In this document: in pieces, positions 43,789 through 51,793 of the stretch
Layout: every line of letters begins with the position of its first letter
Position numbering within the stretch: the first letter of the stretch is position 1
Source: JACVRW01 sp963812415
Lineage (GTDB): Bacteria > Actinomycetota > Thermoleophilia > Solirubrobacterales > Thermoleophilaceae
NCBI GenBank assembly: GCA_963812415.1
Contig: CAWEVH010000001.1
Coordinates: forward strand, 1-64,000
DNA: 64,000 nucleotides
Direction: 5' to 3'
Notes under the pieces: generated by a model
What the model was told of the DNA's origin: nothing
What the model saw: only the letters and a program-made list of their open reading frames with translations
The model's database searches: none
Position numbers and translations under genes: made by a program

Positions 43789-44460
43789 CTAGATCAGCAC
43801 CTGCCGCGACTGCAGATGCGATCCGACCTTGCGCTTCACGCGCTGGAGCGCGTTGTCGACCGTCTTCGTGTCGCAGTCGAGCCGCGCGCCGATTGCCTCG
43901 TAGCTGTGGCCGTCCAGGTAGAGCGACAGCACGGAGCTCTCGAGATCGGAGAGCACGCTCGACAGGCACGCCACCAGGCTGTGCAGCTCCTCGGTCGAGA
44001 TGACCTGATTGACCGGGTCGTGCGCCGTCGGGCCGGGAAGCAGCTCGTCGAGGGTCGGATCGCCACCGTCGCCGCCGCTCGCGGCGGGCGTTTGCGAGAA
44101 CGACACGTAGTCGTTCAGAGGCCGGTGCTTGTTGCGCGTCGAAGTCTTGACGGCGGTGATGATCTGGCGCGTGATGCAGAGCTCGGCGAAGTTGCGGAAG
44201 CTCGACTCACGGTCGGTGCGGTAGTCGCGCACGGCCTTGTAGAGCCCGACGAGCCCCTCCTGGATGAGGTCGTCGGCATCGCCCCCGATCAGGAAGTACG
44301 AGGAGGCCTTCAACCGGACGAAGCCGTAGTAGCGCTTGACGATCCGGTCGTAGGCGTCGAGTCGCCCCTGCTTCGCGAGCGCGATCAGGTAGTGATCATC
44401 AAGCTCGACTTGAGAATTAGACTTGAACGCCGCGGGGCGCGATGTCGCGGATGCTGCCAT
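43789..44460 (-). CDS. sigH: SigH-type RNA polymerase sigma factor (Bacillus sigma-H-like)
   Basis: A 223-residue sigma factor with the Firmicute sigma-H pattern: DDLIQEGLVGLYKAVRDYRT, SSFRNFAELCITRQIITAVK and NKHRPLNDYVSFSQT. Region 4 reads LSDLESSVLSLYLDGHSYEA, then IGARLDCDTKTVDNALQRVK. It stands at the end of the radA-to-rlmB block, exactly where sigH stands in Bacillus. In Firmicutes sigma-H controls stationary phase and sporulation; its role here is not established. A 130-base upstream region with no gene precedes the rlmB 3' end. Confidence 0.92.
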   Translation of the reverse strand: MAASATSRPAAFKSNSQVELDDHYLIALAKQGRLDAYDRIVKRYYGFVRLKASSYFLIGGDADDLIQEGLVGLYKAVRDYRTDRESSFRNFAELCITRQIITAVKTSTRNKHRPLNDYVSFSQTPAASGGDGGDPTLDELLPGPTAHDPVNQVISTEELHSLVACLSSVLSDLESSVLSLYLDGHSYEAIGARLDCDTKTVDNALQRVKRKVGSHLQSRQVLI

Positions 44461-44592
44461 CGAGTGCTCCTCTCGGACCGATCGGCGGTCCTAAGGCTCG
44501 GTGACGCACTACCTCCCCTGGGCGTCAGGTTTGCCTGAAGACGAGATCTCAACCTCGACTTCAGCCTGATCTGCGCGGGCAGTATGGCCGTG

Positions 44593-45297
44593 TTATGGAG
44601 CCCTGTCAAGGGCCTGGCGAAAATGCAAGATGCCGTACACGAGCGCGGCCGCGGCGGTGGACAGGTTGAGCGAGCCGACCCGCCCGTGGCGTGGCAGCCT
44701 CACCAGCTCGTCGCAGGCGGCGGCCACGCGCGGGCGCAGGCCCCGCCCCTCGGAGCCCATGACCAGCACGACCCGCCCCCGGTAGTCCGGCCGCTGGTAG
44801 GGCTGCTCGGCGTCGGCGGCCGCGCCGTACACCCAGGTCTCGCGCTCCTTCGCGGCCGCCAGCCAGTCCGCGAGGTTGCGCACGCGCGCCACGGCGAGGT
44901 GCTCGACCGCGCCCGCCGACGCCTTGCAGACCGCCGGCGTGACCTCGGCGGCGCGCCGCTCGGGCACCACGACTCCGCTGCACCCGGCGAACTCGGCCAC
45001 GCGGCAGACGGCGCCGAGGTTGTGCGGATCCTGGACCTCGTCGAGAGCGATCACGAGCGCGTCGTCGGGCTCGAGCAGGGAATCCGCGTCGGCGTAGGGA
45101 TAGGCCTCGACCTCGGCGCAGATGCCCTGGTGGTCGGGCGAGGCCGCGCGCTCCTCCACCTCGTGCGCGTCCACGATCCGCGCCTCGACCTCGCCGAGCC
45201 AGACCTCGTGCGACGCTCGCTCTGTGGCGAACACGCGCTGCACGCGACGCCGGCCGCGCAGCGCCTCCCGGACCGGGTTGCGCCCGTAGACGATCAC
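44593..45297 (-). CDS. rlmB: 23S rRNA (guanosine-2'-O-)-methyltransferase RlmB (TrmH family)
   Basis: A 234-residue SpoU/TrmH-family RNA methyltransferase. It starts VIVYGRNPVREALRGRRRVQ, the N-terminal substrate-binding domain. The knot motifs are ALDEVQDPHNLGAVCRVAEF (motif 1), VVLVMGSEGRGLRPRVAAAC (motif 2) and GSLNLSTAAAALVYG (motif 3). The GTG at 45297, 13 bases after cysS, gives the usual length. cysS-rlmB is a conserved pair. Confidence 0.93.
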   Translation of the reverse strand: MIVYGRNPVREALRGRRRVQRVFATERASHEVWLGEVEARIVDAHEVEERAASPDHQGICAEVEAYPYADADSLLEPDDALVIALDEVQDPHNLGAVCRVAEFAGCSGVVVPERRAAEVTPAVCKASAGAVEHLAVARVRNLADWLAAAKERETWVYGAAADAEQPYQRPDYRGRVVLVMGSEGRGLRPRVAAACDELVRLPRHGRVGSLNLSTAAAALVYGILHFRQALDRAP

Positions 45298-45310
45298 GCG
45301 CGGCGGGGGG

Positions 45311-46672
45311 TCACGACAGCGGGACGAGCTTCGCGCCGTCGGGGGTGTCGCGGATCTCCCATCCTTGAGCCGCCAGCTCCTCACGGATCGCATCCGCGCG
45401 CTCGAAGTCGCGCGCGGCGCGCGCGGCGTCGCGCTCCTCGGCGAGGCGCCTCAGCTCGTCCGGCGCGTCGGGGTCCCTCGTCTCGAGCAGCGACTCGAGG
45501 CCCAGCAGGCGGAGCATGTCGGCGAGCGCTCCCACCCCCAGCGTCTCGCCCGCATCGATGCGCCGGTTGCCCTCCGCGACCCAGTCGAACAGCACCGCGC
45601 GCGCCTGGGCGGTGTTGAAGTCGTCCGCCAGCGCCGCGAGGAAGCGCTCCAGGTAGCCGTCGAGCCCGGGCGCGGGAGCGTCCGGATCGAGACGACGGCA
45701 GAACTCGCGCACTCGCGCGACCGCGCGGCGGGCGTCCTCGAGCGCCTCCTCGTTGTAGGCGACCGGCTTGCGGTAGTGGGCGCCCACCAGCCACATCAGG
45801 AACGCCTCGCGGCCGAACTGCTCGAGCGCGCCGTGCAGCAGCCGGATGTTCCCCACCGACTTCGCCATCTTCTCGGTGCCCAGCTCGACCATGCCGTTGT
45901 GCATCCAGACGCGCGCCAGCGGTCGCCCGCGCGCCGCCTCGGTCTGGGCGATCTCGTTCTCGTGGTGCGGGAACACCAGGTCCGAGCCGCCGCCGTGCAC
46001 CTCGAAGTCGACCCCGAGGATCGTCTCGGCCATCGCCGAGCACTCGATGTGCCAGCCCGGCCGCCCCTCCCCCCAGGGAGAGTCCCACCAGGTGTCCTCG
46101 CCCTCCTTGCGCGTCTTCCAGAGCGCGAAGTCCTGCGGCGACTCCTTGAGCTCGGTGGCGTCGTCGCCCTCGCCCTGGTGCATCTCCTCGATCGGCCGGT
46201 TCGAGAGCTTGCCGTAGCCGTCGTAGCTCGCGACGCGGAAGTAGACGTCGCCGCCGGCCTCGTAGGCGTGGCCCGAATCCACGAGCGCCTCGATCAGGGC
46301 GACGATCTCGCCGATCGTGTCGGTCGCCTGCGGCTCGGCGTCGGGGCGGCCCAGCCCGAGCGCCTCGGTGTCCTCGAGGTAGAGGGCGCTCATCTCGCGC
46401 GCGAGGTCGGCGCTCGCGATCCCGCGCTCGCGCGCGGCGTCGTAGATCTTGTCGTTGACGTCGGTGATGTTGGCCACGAAGGTCGCCTCGTAGCCCTCGT
46501 GGTCGAGGAAGCGCTTCAGCAGCGAGAAGACGACGTAGGGCCGAGCGTTACCCACGTGGATGCGACCGTAGACGGTCGGGCCGCACGCGTAGATGCCGAC
46601 CCTCGGCGGCCGGCGCGGGTCGATCGCGCGCAGCTCGCCGCTCAGCGTGTCGTGAATGCGGACCTCGCGCAC
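45311..46672 (-). CDS. cysS: Cysteine-tRNA ligase
   Basis: A class Ia aminoacyl-tRNA synthetase of 453 residues. The zinc-site Cys is in GIYACGPTVYG, the HIGH-like motif is RIHVGNARPYVVFSLLKRFL, and KMSKS is MEKMAKS-like (GTEKMAKSVGNIRLL). Further zinc ligands appear in GWHIECSAMAET and FPHHENEIAQ. The C-terminal DALR and helical tail end VPLS. The GTG at 46672 begins VREVRIHDTLSGELRAIDP. It charges tRNA-Cys. Confidence 0.96.
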   Translation of the reverse strand: MREVRIHDTLSGELRAIDPRRPPRVGIYACGPTVYGRIHVGNARPYVVFSLLKRFLDHEGYEATFVANITDVNDKIYDAARERGIASADLAREMSALYLEDTEALGLGRPDAEPQATDTIGEIVALIEALVDSGHAYEAGGDVYFRVASYDGYGKLSNRPIEEMHQGEGDDATELKESPQDFALWKTRKEGEDTWWDSPWGEGRPGWHIECSAMAETILGVDFEVHGGGSDLVFPHHENEIAQTEAARGRPLARVWMHNGMVELGTEKMAKSVGNIRLLHGALEQFGREAFLMWLVGAHYRKPVAYNEEALEDARRAVARVREFCRRLDPDAPAPGLDGYLERFLAALADDFNTAQARAVLFDWVAEGNRRIDAGETLGVGALADMLRLLGLESLLETRDPDAPDELRRLAEERDAARAARDFERADAIREELAAQGWEIRDTPDGAKLVPLS

Positions 46673-46682
46673 GGCCGGGAGG

Positions 46683-48053
46683 CTAGCCGGGCGAGGGCTG
46701 GAGCGAGGGCCGGCGATCGGGCCAGCGCAGCTCGGCCTCCAGCTGTGCCGCGAGCGTGAGCAGCGTCGCCTCCTGCCCGTGCCGCCCCACGAGCTGGACG
46801 CCGATCGGGAGGCCGTCGTCGCTCGCGCCGCCGGGCAGCGCAAGCGAGGGCTGGCCGGTGAGGTTCCACTCGGCGGTGAAGGGATACGCCAGCGCCTCGC
46901 CGGCGAACGTCCGCAGCGCGCCGAGCCCCTCCCACTCGCCGGCCCGCACGGGCGGCCGCGCCGCGGCCGGCAGGAGCAGCACGTCGTGCCGCTCGAAGAA
47001 CGGCGACATGCGCCGCCAGTCATCCTCCCGGAGCGCCCAGTCGAGGACCACGCTCGGGAAGGCGCCACCAAGGCGACCGAAGCCTCGCGTGCGCCGCTGG
47101 AGGCGCTCGGGCCGTTCGACCCGCTCCACGTCCCGCGCCACCCCGGCGAGGTAGCGGACGATCGCCGGGCTCACCTGCGGGTAGGGCGGGTCGTCGTCCT
47201 CCACCTCGTGGCCGAGAGTGTGCAGGACCGCCGTCACGTCGTCGACCGCCCGTCGCACCGCGCCATCCACGCGCGCCGGGAACCCCGGCTTGAGCGATCG
47301 CGCCACCCGCAGGCGGCCCGGGGACGCCTCCGCGGCGGCGGCGAGCGAGTCGTCCTCCGCGCCGACCTGCATGAGCAGCGCGGTGTCCGCCACCGTGCGC
47401 GTGAGGAAGCCGACCACGCTCATCCCGTACCAGTGCTCCTTGAGCGGGGTGAGGGGAATGCGGTCGCGCGTGGGCTTCAGGCCCACGAGGCCGCAGGACG
47501 ATGCCGGCAGGCGAATCGAGCCGGCGCCGTCCGAGGCCGTGGCCGCTGCGCACAGCCCCGCGCAGACCGCGGCCCCGCTGCCGCCACTCGAGCCCGCGGC
47601 GCTGCGCTCCGTGTCCCAGGGGTTGCGCGTGACCCCGAACGACGGGCCCTCGGTGTCGCCGATGATCGCGAGCTCGGGAAGGTTGGTCTTGCCGAGGAGC
47701 ACGGCGCCGGCCGCGCGGAGCCGGCGCACCAGCTCGCTGTCTCGGGCAGCCGGCGTGGTGAACGCCGAGGTGCCCCAGGCGGTGACCTCGCCGGCCACGT
47801 CCTCGACGTCCTTGATCGCGAGCGGAACACCCAGCAGCGGCCGCTCGTCGCCCGCGGAGCGCCGCGCGTCCGCCTGATCCGCGTCCGCGAGCGCCCGCTC
47901 GCGCATCACGAGCCGGAAGGCGTTCAGCTCGGGCTCGAAGCGCTCGATCCGCTCGAGGTAGAGCTCCACCAGCTCCCTCGAGGAGACATCGCCCGCGCGG
48001 ACCAGCTCGGCCTGCCGGACGACGCCGGCAAAGGCCAGCTCGTCACGATCCAT
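46683..48053 (-). CDS. Amidase-signature (AS) family hydrolase
   Basis: A 456-residue amidase. The Lys-cisSer-Ser triad is visible: Lys in LLGVPLAIKDVEDVAG, the Gly/Ser-rich block ERSAAGSSGGSGAAV and DGAGSIRLPASSCGLVGLKP. It is homologous to GatA-type and bacterial amidases. No gatB or gatC lies nearby, so a catabolic amidase is more likely. The ATG at 48053 (MDRDELAFAG) is preferred over the longer start. It sits between ispF and cysS on the same strand. Confidence 0.9.
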   Translation of the reverse strand: MDRDELAFAGVVRQAELVRAGDVSSRELVELYLERIERFEPELNAFRLVMRERALADADQADARRSAGDERPLLGVPLAIKDVEDVAGEVTAWGTSAFTTPAARDSELVRRLRAAGAVLLGKTNLPELAIIGDTEGPSFGVTRNPWDTERSAAGSSGGSGAAVCAGLCAAATASDGAGSIRLPASSCGLVGLKPTRDRIPLTPLKEHWYGMSVVGFLTRTVADTALLMQVGAEDDSLAAAAEASPGRLRVARSLKPGFPARVDGAVRRAVDDVTAVLHTLGHEVEDDDPPYPQVSPAIVRYLAGVARDVERVERPERLQRRTRGFGRLGGAFPSVVLDWALREDDWRRMSPFFERHDVLLLPAAARPPVRAGEWEGLGALRTFAGEALAYPFTAEWNLTGQPSLALPGGASDDGLPIGVQLVGRHGQEATLLTLAAQLEAELRWPDRRPSLQPSPG

Positions 48054-48063
48054 GACGCGAACC

Positions 48064-48549
48064 CTAGGTGTCGCCACGCTCGGCGAGCGTGACCACCGCC
48101 ATCGCCGCGATCCCCTCGCCGCGGCCGAGCGCGCCCATGCCCTCGTTCGTCGTGAACTTGACGTTCACGGCGGCGGCGTCCAGCCCGAGCGCGTCCGCCA
48201 GGCGTTCGCGCATGGCGTCCGCGTGCGGCGCGAGCTTCGGGGCCTCGCAGATCACCGTCGCGTCGACATGGCCGGGCGCCAGGCCGCCTTCCTCGACGAG
48301 CACCCGGGCGGCGCGCAACATCTCGATCGAATCGGCATCCCGCCAGCGATCGTCGGTGTCCGGGAAGTGACGCCCGATGTCCCCGAGACCGGCCGCCCCC
48401 AGCAGCGCGTCGGTCACGGCGTGGGCGAGGACGTCCGCGTCCGAATGGCCGGCGAGGCCACGCTCGTGCGGGATCTCGACCCCGCCGAGCACGAGGCGGC
48501 GCCCAGCTTCGAAGCGGTGCGAGTCGTAGCCGATCCCGGCGCCGGTCAT
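48064..48549 (-). CDS. ispF: 2-C-methyl-D-erythritol 2,4-cyclodiphosphate synthase
   Basis: A 161-residue MEP-pathway enzyme. Zn ligands are in GIGYDSHRF (DxH) and HSDADVLAHAVTDALLGAAG. Further signatures are DIGRHFPDTDDRWRDADS and NVKFTTNEGMGALGRGEGIA. It converts CDP-ME-2-phosphate to MEcPP for isoprenoid synthesis. The start overlaps the stop of the PHP gene as ATGA, and ispD is one gene upstream, so the three are probably coupled. Confidence 0.95.
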   Translation of the reverse strand: MTGAGIGYDSHRFEAGRRLVLGGVEIPHERGLAGHSDADVLAHAVTDALLGAAGLGDIGRHFPDTDDRWRDADSIEMLRAARVLVEEGGLAPGHVDATVICEAPKLAPHADAMRERLADALGLDAAAVNVKFTTNEGMGALGRGEGIAAMAVVTLAERGDT

Positions 48550-49385
48550 CCGATCGCCTCCAGCCGCCGCGAGCGCCCTTCGAACACGGCGAGCTCCCGC
48601 ACGCCGAGGCCGTCGAGCCAGTCGAGAGCGCGCTCGTACTCGAAGCCGACCTGCTCCGGCAGGTGGGCGTCACTCGACAGGGCGACCGGCCGGCCGGCAT
48701 CGAGGCACATCTCGAGGAAGTCCGCGGCGGGATAGATCTCCCGGACCGGTTTGCGCAGGCCCGCGGTCGAGACCTCGATGGCCACGTCGGAGGCGGCGAT
48801 CCCGTCCATCGCGCGCTCGTAGAAGCGGCGCGGGTCCCCGTCCGGCCGGGGCACGCCCGACCCCCAGACCTTGACCAGGTCGGGATGGGCGAGGATGTCG
48901 AACATCCCCGTGCGAGCGGCCTCGCCGAGGGTCTCGAAGTAGCGCGCCCAGACCTTGTCCGGGTCGCCGGAGCGCCAGACGTCCCACGCCTCCCAGTCCG
49001 GCTCCCCGTGCAGGTCGAGCGCCTCGTCGCGCAGGAAGTGGACCGAGCCGACCACGTAGTCCCACGGCCGGCCGTCGAGGAAGCTCCCCACGCGATCCTC
49101 GTGCCCGGGCAGGTAGTCCGCCTCCACGCCGAGCCGCAGGCCGGCGCCGTGGACGAAGTCGCAGTACTCGTCCACGTCGTCCTTCGCCCAGTGGCGGTAC
49201 CAGGGGTGCTCCCAGATCTCGAGCGACTGGACGAAGCGGTGGATGTGCTCGGCCACGCCGAGCTCCGCGATGCCCCGCTCGCTCGCCGCCTCCCGGTAGC
49301 GGTCGGCGTTCGCCGCGGTGAAGTAGCGCTCGGCGCCCGTTCCGTCCTCGTCCGGGCGCAGGTGCACGTGGTAGTCCGTCAGCAC
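48546..49385 (-). CDS. PHP-domain histidinol-phosphatase-like phosphoesterase
   Basis: A 279-residue PHP-fold enzyme with metal ligands in MLTDYHVHLRPDEDG (HxH), GVAEHIHRF, the Glu of LRLGVEADYLPGHED, YVVGSVHFL, ILAHPDLVKVWG and LSSDAHLPEQVG. It resembles HisJ-type histidinol-phosphate phosphatase. It lies between ispD (seven-base overlap) and ispF (four-base overlap), an unexpected position for a histidine-biosynthesis enzyme, so a different phosphoester substrate is possible. Confidence 0.88.
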   Translation of the reverse strand: MLTDYHVHLRPDEDGTGAERYFTAANADRYREAASERGIAELGVAEHIHRFVQSLEIWEHPWYRHWAKDDVDEYCDFVHGAGLRLGVEADYLPGHEDRVGSFLDGRPWDYVVGSVHFLRDEALDLHGEPDWEAWDVWRSGDPDKVWARYFETLGEAARTGMFDILAHPDLVKVWGSGVPRPDGDPRRFYERAMDGIAASDVAIEVSTAGLRKPVREIYPAADFLEMCLDAGRPVALSSDAHLPEQVGFEYERALDWLDGLGVRELAVFEGRSRRLEAIG

Positions 49386-50011
49386 AGGGCGGACTCAACC
49401 ACGCGCAGGTCCGCCGGCGTCGTGACCTTGATGTTCTCGCGTGGCGCCTCGACCACCCGCACGCGGCCGCCCGCGGCCCTGACGAGCGCGGCGTCGTCGG
49501 TCGCGGCTGCGAGGACCTCCTCGGGCACGTCGAGCGCCCGCCGCAGCAGGTCCGCCCGGAAGACCTGCGGGGTCTGGGCGGCCCAGAGCGTGGCGCGGTC
49601 GGGCGTCGCCGCGATGAGCCCGTCGCGCTCGACCGCGTGGACCGTGTCCGTCACCGGCGCGGCCGCGATTGCGCCGTCCGCGCCGTCGAGCGCATCGACA
49701 CAGCGGCGCACGAGCTCCGCGGTCACGAGCGGCCGCGCGGCGTCGTGCACCACCGCGATCGTGGCCTCGGGCGCCGCCGCCAGCGCGTTGCGCACCGACG
49801 CCGAGCGCGAGGCCCCACCCGGCACGAGATCCGGCGAGTCCGCGTACTCGGCCGGCACGGCCACCACCACCCGGTCGCACACCTCGCGGAGCACGTCGAC
49901 GCTCCACTCGTAGAGCGGGCGGCCGGCACAAACGACGAACGCCTTGGGCCCGTCGGACCCAAGGCGTTCGCCGCTGCCGCCGGCGGGGACGAGCCCGACG
50001 ACGACCGTCAT
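49379..50011 (-). CDS. ispD: 2-C-methyl-D-erythritol 4-phosphate cytidylyltransferase
   Basis: A 210-residue nucleotidyltransferase. The CTP-binding motif is GLVPAGGSGERLGSDGPKAF. Other signatures are VPGGASRSASVRNALAA, VVHDAARPLVTAELV, WAAQTPQVFRADLLRRAL and ENIKVTTPADL. It makes CDP-ME in the MEP pathway. The gene follows carD by 16 bases in the conserved carD-ispD-ispF order seen in mycobacteria. Confidence 0.95.
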   Translation of the reverse strand: MTVVVGLVPAGGSGERLGSDGPKAFVVCAGRPLYEWSVDVLREVCDRVVVAVPAEYADSPDLVPGGASRSASVRNALAAAPEATIAVVHDAARPLVTAELVRRCVDALDGADGAIAAAPVTDTVHAVERDGLIAATPDRATLWAAQTPQVFRADLLRRALDVPEEVLAAATDDAALVRAAGGRVRVVEAPRENIKVTTPADLRVVESALC

Positions 50012-50027
50012 CTTTCGAGCCGAACCG

Positions 50028-50597
50028 CTACGCCGATGCCTTCGCCGCTCCGTTACGTCCGGCGTGCGCCTCGGCGATCAGCTCCTCCAGATGCGACTCG
50101 GCCTCGTCCTCCTCCATGTCGAGCGCGTACATCAGCTCGGACGCGAGGATCTTCTTGGCGCGCGTGTACATCTGCTTCTCGCCCGTCGAGAGACCCTTCT
50201 CGCTCTCGCGAATGGCGAGGTTGCGGACGACCTCGGCCAGCTCGAATACGTCGCCGGTCTTGATCTTCTCGCGGTTGTGCTTGAAGCGCCGGTTCCAGTT
50301 CTTCGGCATCTGGCTCACGTCGTCGCGAAGGACGGTCAGCACCTTCTTGACATCGTCCTCCCCGATCACGCGCCGCAGGCCGGCCTTGTCGGCGTTACAG
50401 CACGGGACCATCACTGTCATGTCGTTATGAAGGATCTTGATGGTCAGGTACTCGCGATTCTCGCCGAGCACCTCCTTCATCTCCTTCTTGAGGACCTTGC
50501 CCGCCCCATGATGGGGGTAGACGACCTGATCGCCGATCTCATAAACGGCCGGCGGTCGATCGATCTCGAGGTCCTCGACGAACTCCTCTTCCAACAA
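50028..50597 (-). CDS. carD: CarD-family transcriptional regulator
   Basis: A 189-residue RNA-polymerase-binding regulator. The RNAP-interacting domain reads YEIGDQVVYPHHGAGKVLKK and EYLTIKILHNDMTVMVPC. The C-terminal helical DNA-binding domain reads KNWNRRFKHNREKIKTGDVF and ELAEVVRNLAIRESEKGLST with KKILASELMYAL. The N-terminus has about 15 extra acidic residues compared with mycobacterial CarD. It stabilises open complexes at rRNA and other promoters in mycobacteria. Confidence 0.95.
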   Translation of the reverse strand: MLEEEFVEDLEIDRPPAVYEIGDQVVYPHHGAGKVLKKEMKEVLGENREYLTIKILHNDMTVMVPCCNADKAGLRRVIGEDDVKKVLTVLRDDVSQMPKNWNRRFKHNREKIKTGDVFELAEVVRNLAIRESEKGLSTGEKQMYTRAKKILASELMYALDMEEDEAESHLEELIAEAHAGRNGAAKASA

Positions 50598-50657
50598 TGC
50601 GTCGCTGATGATGTCCCCTCCTACGTCGTACGCGGCGCAGTCCCGGCGCCGGCTGTG

Positions 50658-51773
50658 TCAGGTTTGCAGATATCGGTCCACGAGGTTGATCTCCTGTAGC
50701 CGGCGAAGTCCCTCGCGGATGTCCTTCGCTCGCATGTCTCCCACGCCGTCCACCGACTCCAGCTCGGTGTCGGTCGCGGCAAGGATCTCGTCCAGCCCGC
50801 TGAACTCGCCGACGATCGACTGAACCACCATCTTCGGGAGCCTTGGGATGCGCCCGAGGATGCGGTAGCCGCGCGGCGATGCGGGATGGTCGAGGGTATT
50901 CAGCTTCCGGTCGTAGCCGAGAAGCTCGGCCAGGCGGCCGAAGTCGAGCAGGTCCTGGTGCGGCAGCCGAGCGAGCGAGTCGAGCACCATGGCGAAGCCC
51001 TCGTCCGAGGGCTCGACGATGAAGTCGCGCACCAGCGCGGACTTGTCGGCAGCCACGCCGACCATCGTCTCCTCGAGTTGCATCTCGATCAGGCGCCCCT
51101 CGGCGCCCAGCTCGACGATGTAGCGCTCGATCTCGACCGCCATGCGCGTGACGAGCTCGGCGCGCTGGAGCACGGTGAGCACGTCGTGCAGGGTGACGCC
51201 GCCCTCGAACTCGAGCGCGGTGAGTCGAGTGGAAACCTGGTCGAGACGACTCCGGTACTTGTCGAGCGTCGCGAGCGCCTGGTTCGCCTTGGCCAGCACG
51301 ATCGGGATGTCCTCGAGGATGTACTTCGCGCCGTCGAGATAGAGCGAGACGACGCTGCGGCTCGCGGAGATGGCGATCACCAGGGCGTCGGTCTGCTTGG
51401 AGACGCGCTCCGCGGTGCGGTGGCGGGTACCGGTCTCGAGCGACAGGATCGTCGGGTCCGGCATCAGCTGCACGTTCGCCCAGAGGATCTTCGTGCCGTT
51501 CGAGGCCAGCAACAGGGCACCGTCCATCTTGGCCAGCTGGTAGAGCAGCGCTGGCGTGTAGTCCACATCGAGCTTCACTCCACCCGAGAGCAGGAAGCTC
51601 AGCTCCTCCGACTCCCCGATGCAGATCAGCGCACCGGTTCGGCCCTGGACGATGTTGTCGAGACCCTCCCGAACAGCAGTGCCCGGGGCGACCATCTCCA
51701 GGGCCCGGACAAGCCTGGGCTCCTGCCGGGATTCAAGCTCTGCGACGTCGTCCCCGGCGTACGGCATGGACAC
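50658..51773 (-). CDS. disA: DNA integrity scanning diadenylate cyclase DisA
   Basis: A 371-residue enzyme that makes c-di-AMP from two ATP while scanning DNA. The N-terminal DAC domain contains the DGA motif (LAKMDGALLLASNGTKILWA) and the RHR motif (LETGTRHRTAERVSKQTDAL). A central helical spine and a C-terminal HhH domain follow (IVGEFSGLDEILAATDTELE, SVDGVGDMRAKDIREGL). Two Met codons are possible at the start (51773, 51767). It lies immediately downstream of radA, as in Bacillus and mycobacteria. Confidence 0.96.
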   Translation of the reverse strand: MSMPYAGDDVAELESRQEPRLVRALEMVAPGTAVREGLDNIVQGRTGALICIGESEELSFLLSGGVKLDVDYTPALLYQLAKMDGALLLASNGTKILWANVQLMPDPTILSLETGTRHRTAERVSKQTDALVIAISASRSVVSLYLDGAKYILEDIPIVLAKANQALATLDKYRSRLDQVSTRLTALEFEGGVTLHDVLTVLQRAELVTRMAVEIERYIVELGAEGRLIEMQLEETMVGVAADKSALVRDFIVEPSDEGFAMVLDSLARLPHQDLLDFGRLAELLGYDRKLNTLDHPASPRGYRILGRIPRLPKMVVQSIVGEFSGLDEILAATDTELESVDGVGDMRAKDIREGLRRLQEINLVDRYLQT

Positions 51774-51793
51774 CGATTCTACGGGATGGCTCT

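Noticed and set aside
46683..48053. GatA subunit of Glu-tRNA amidotransferase
   Set aside because: The amidase signature fits, but there is no gatB or gatC nearby and the sequence lacks an obvious GatA-specific context, so a general amidase is safer.
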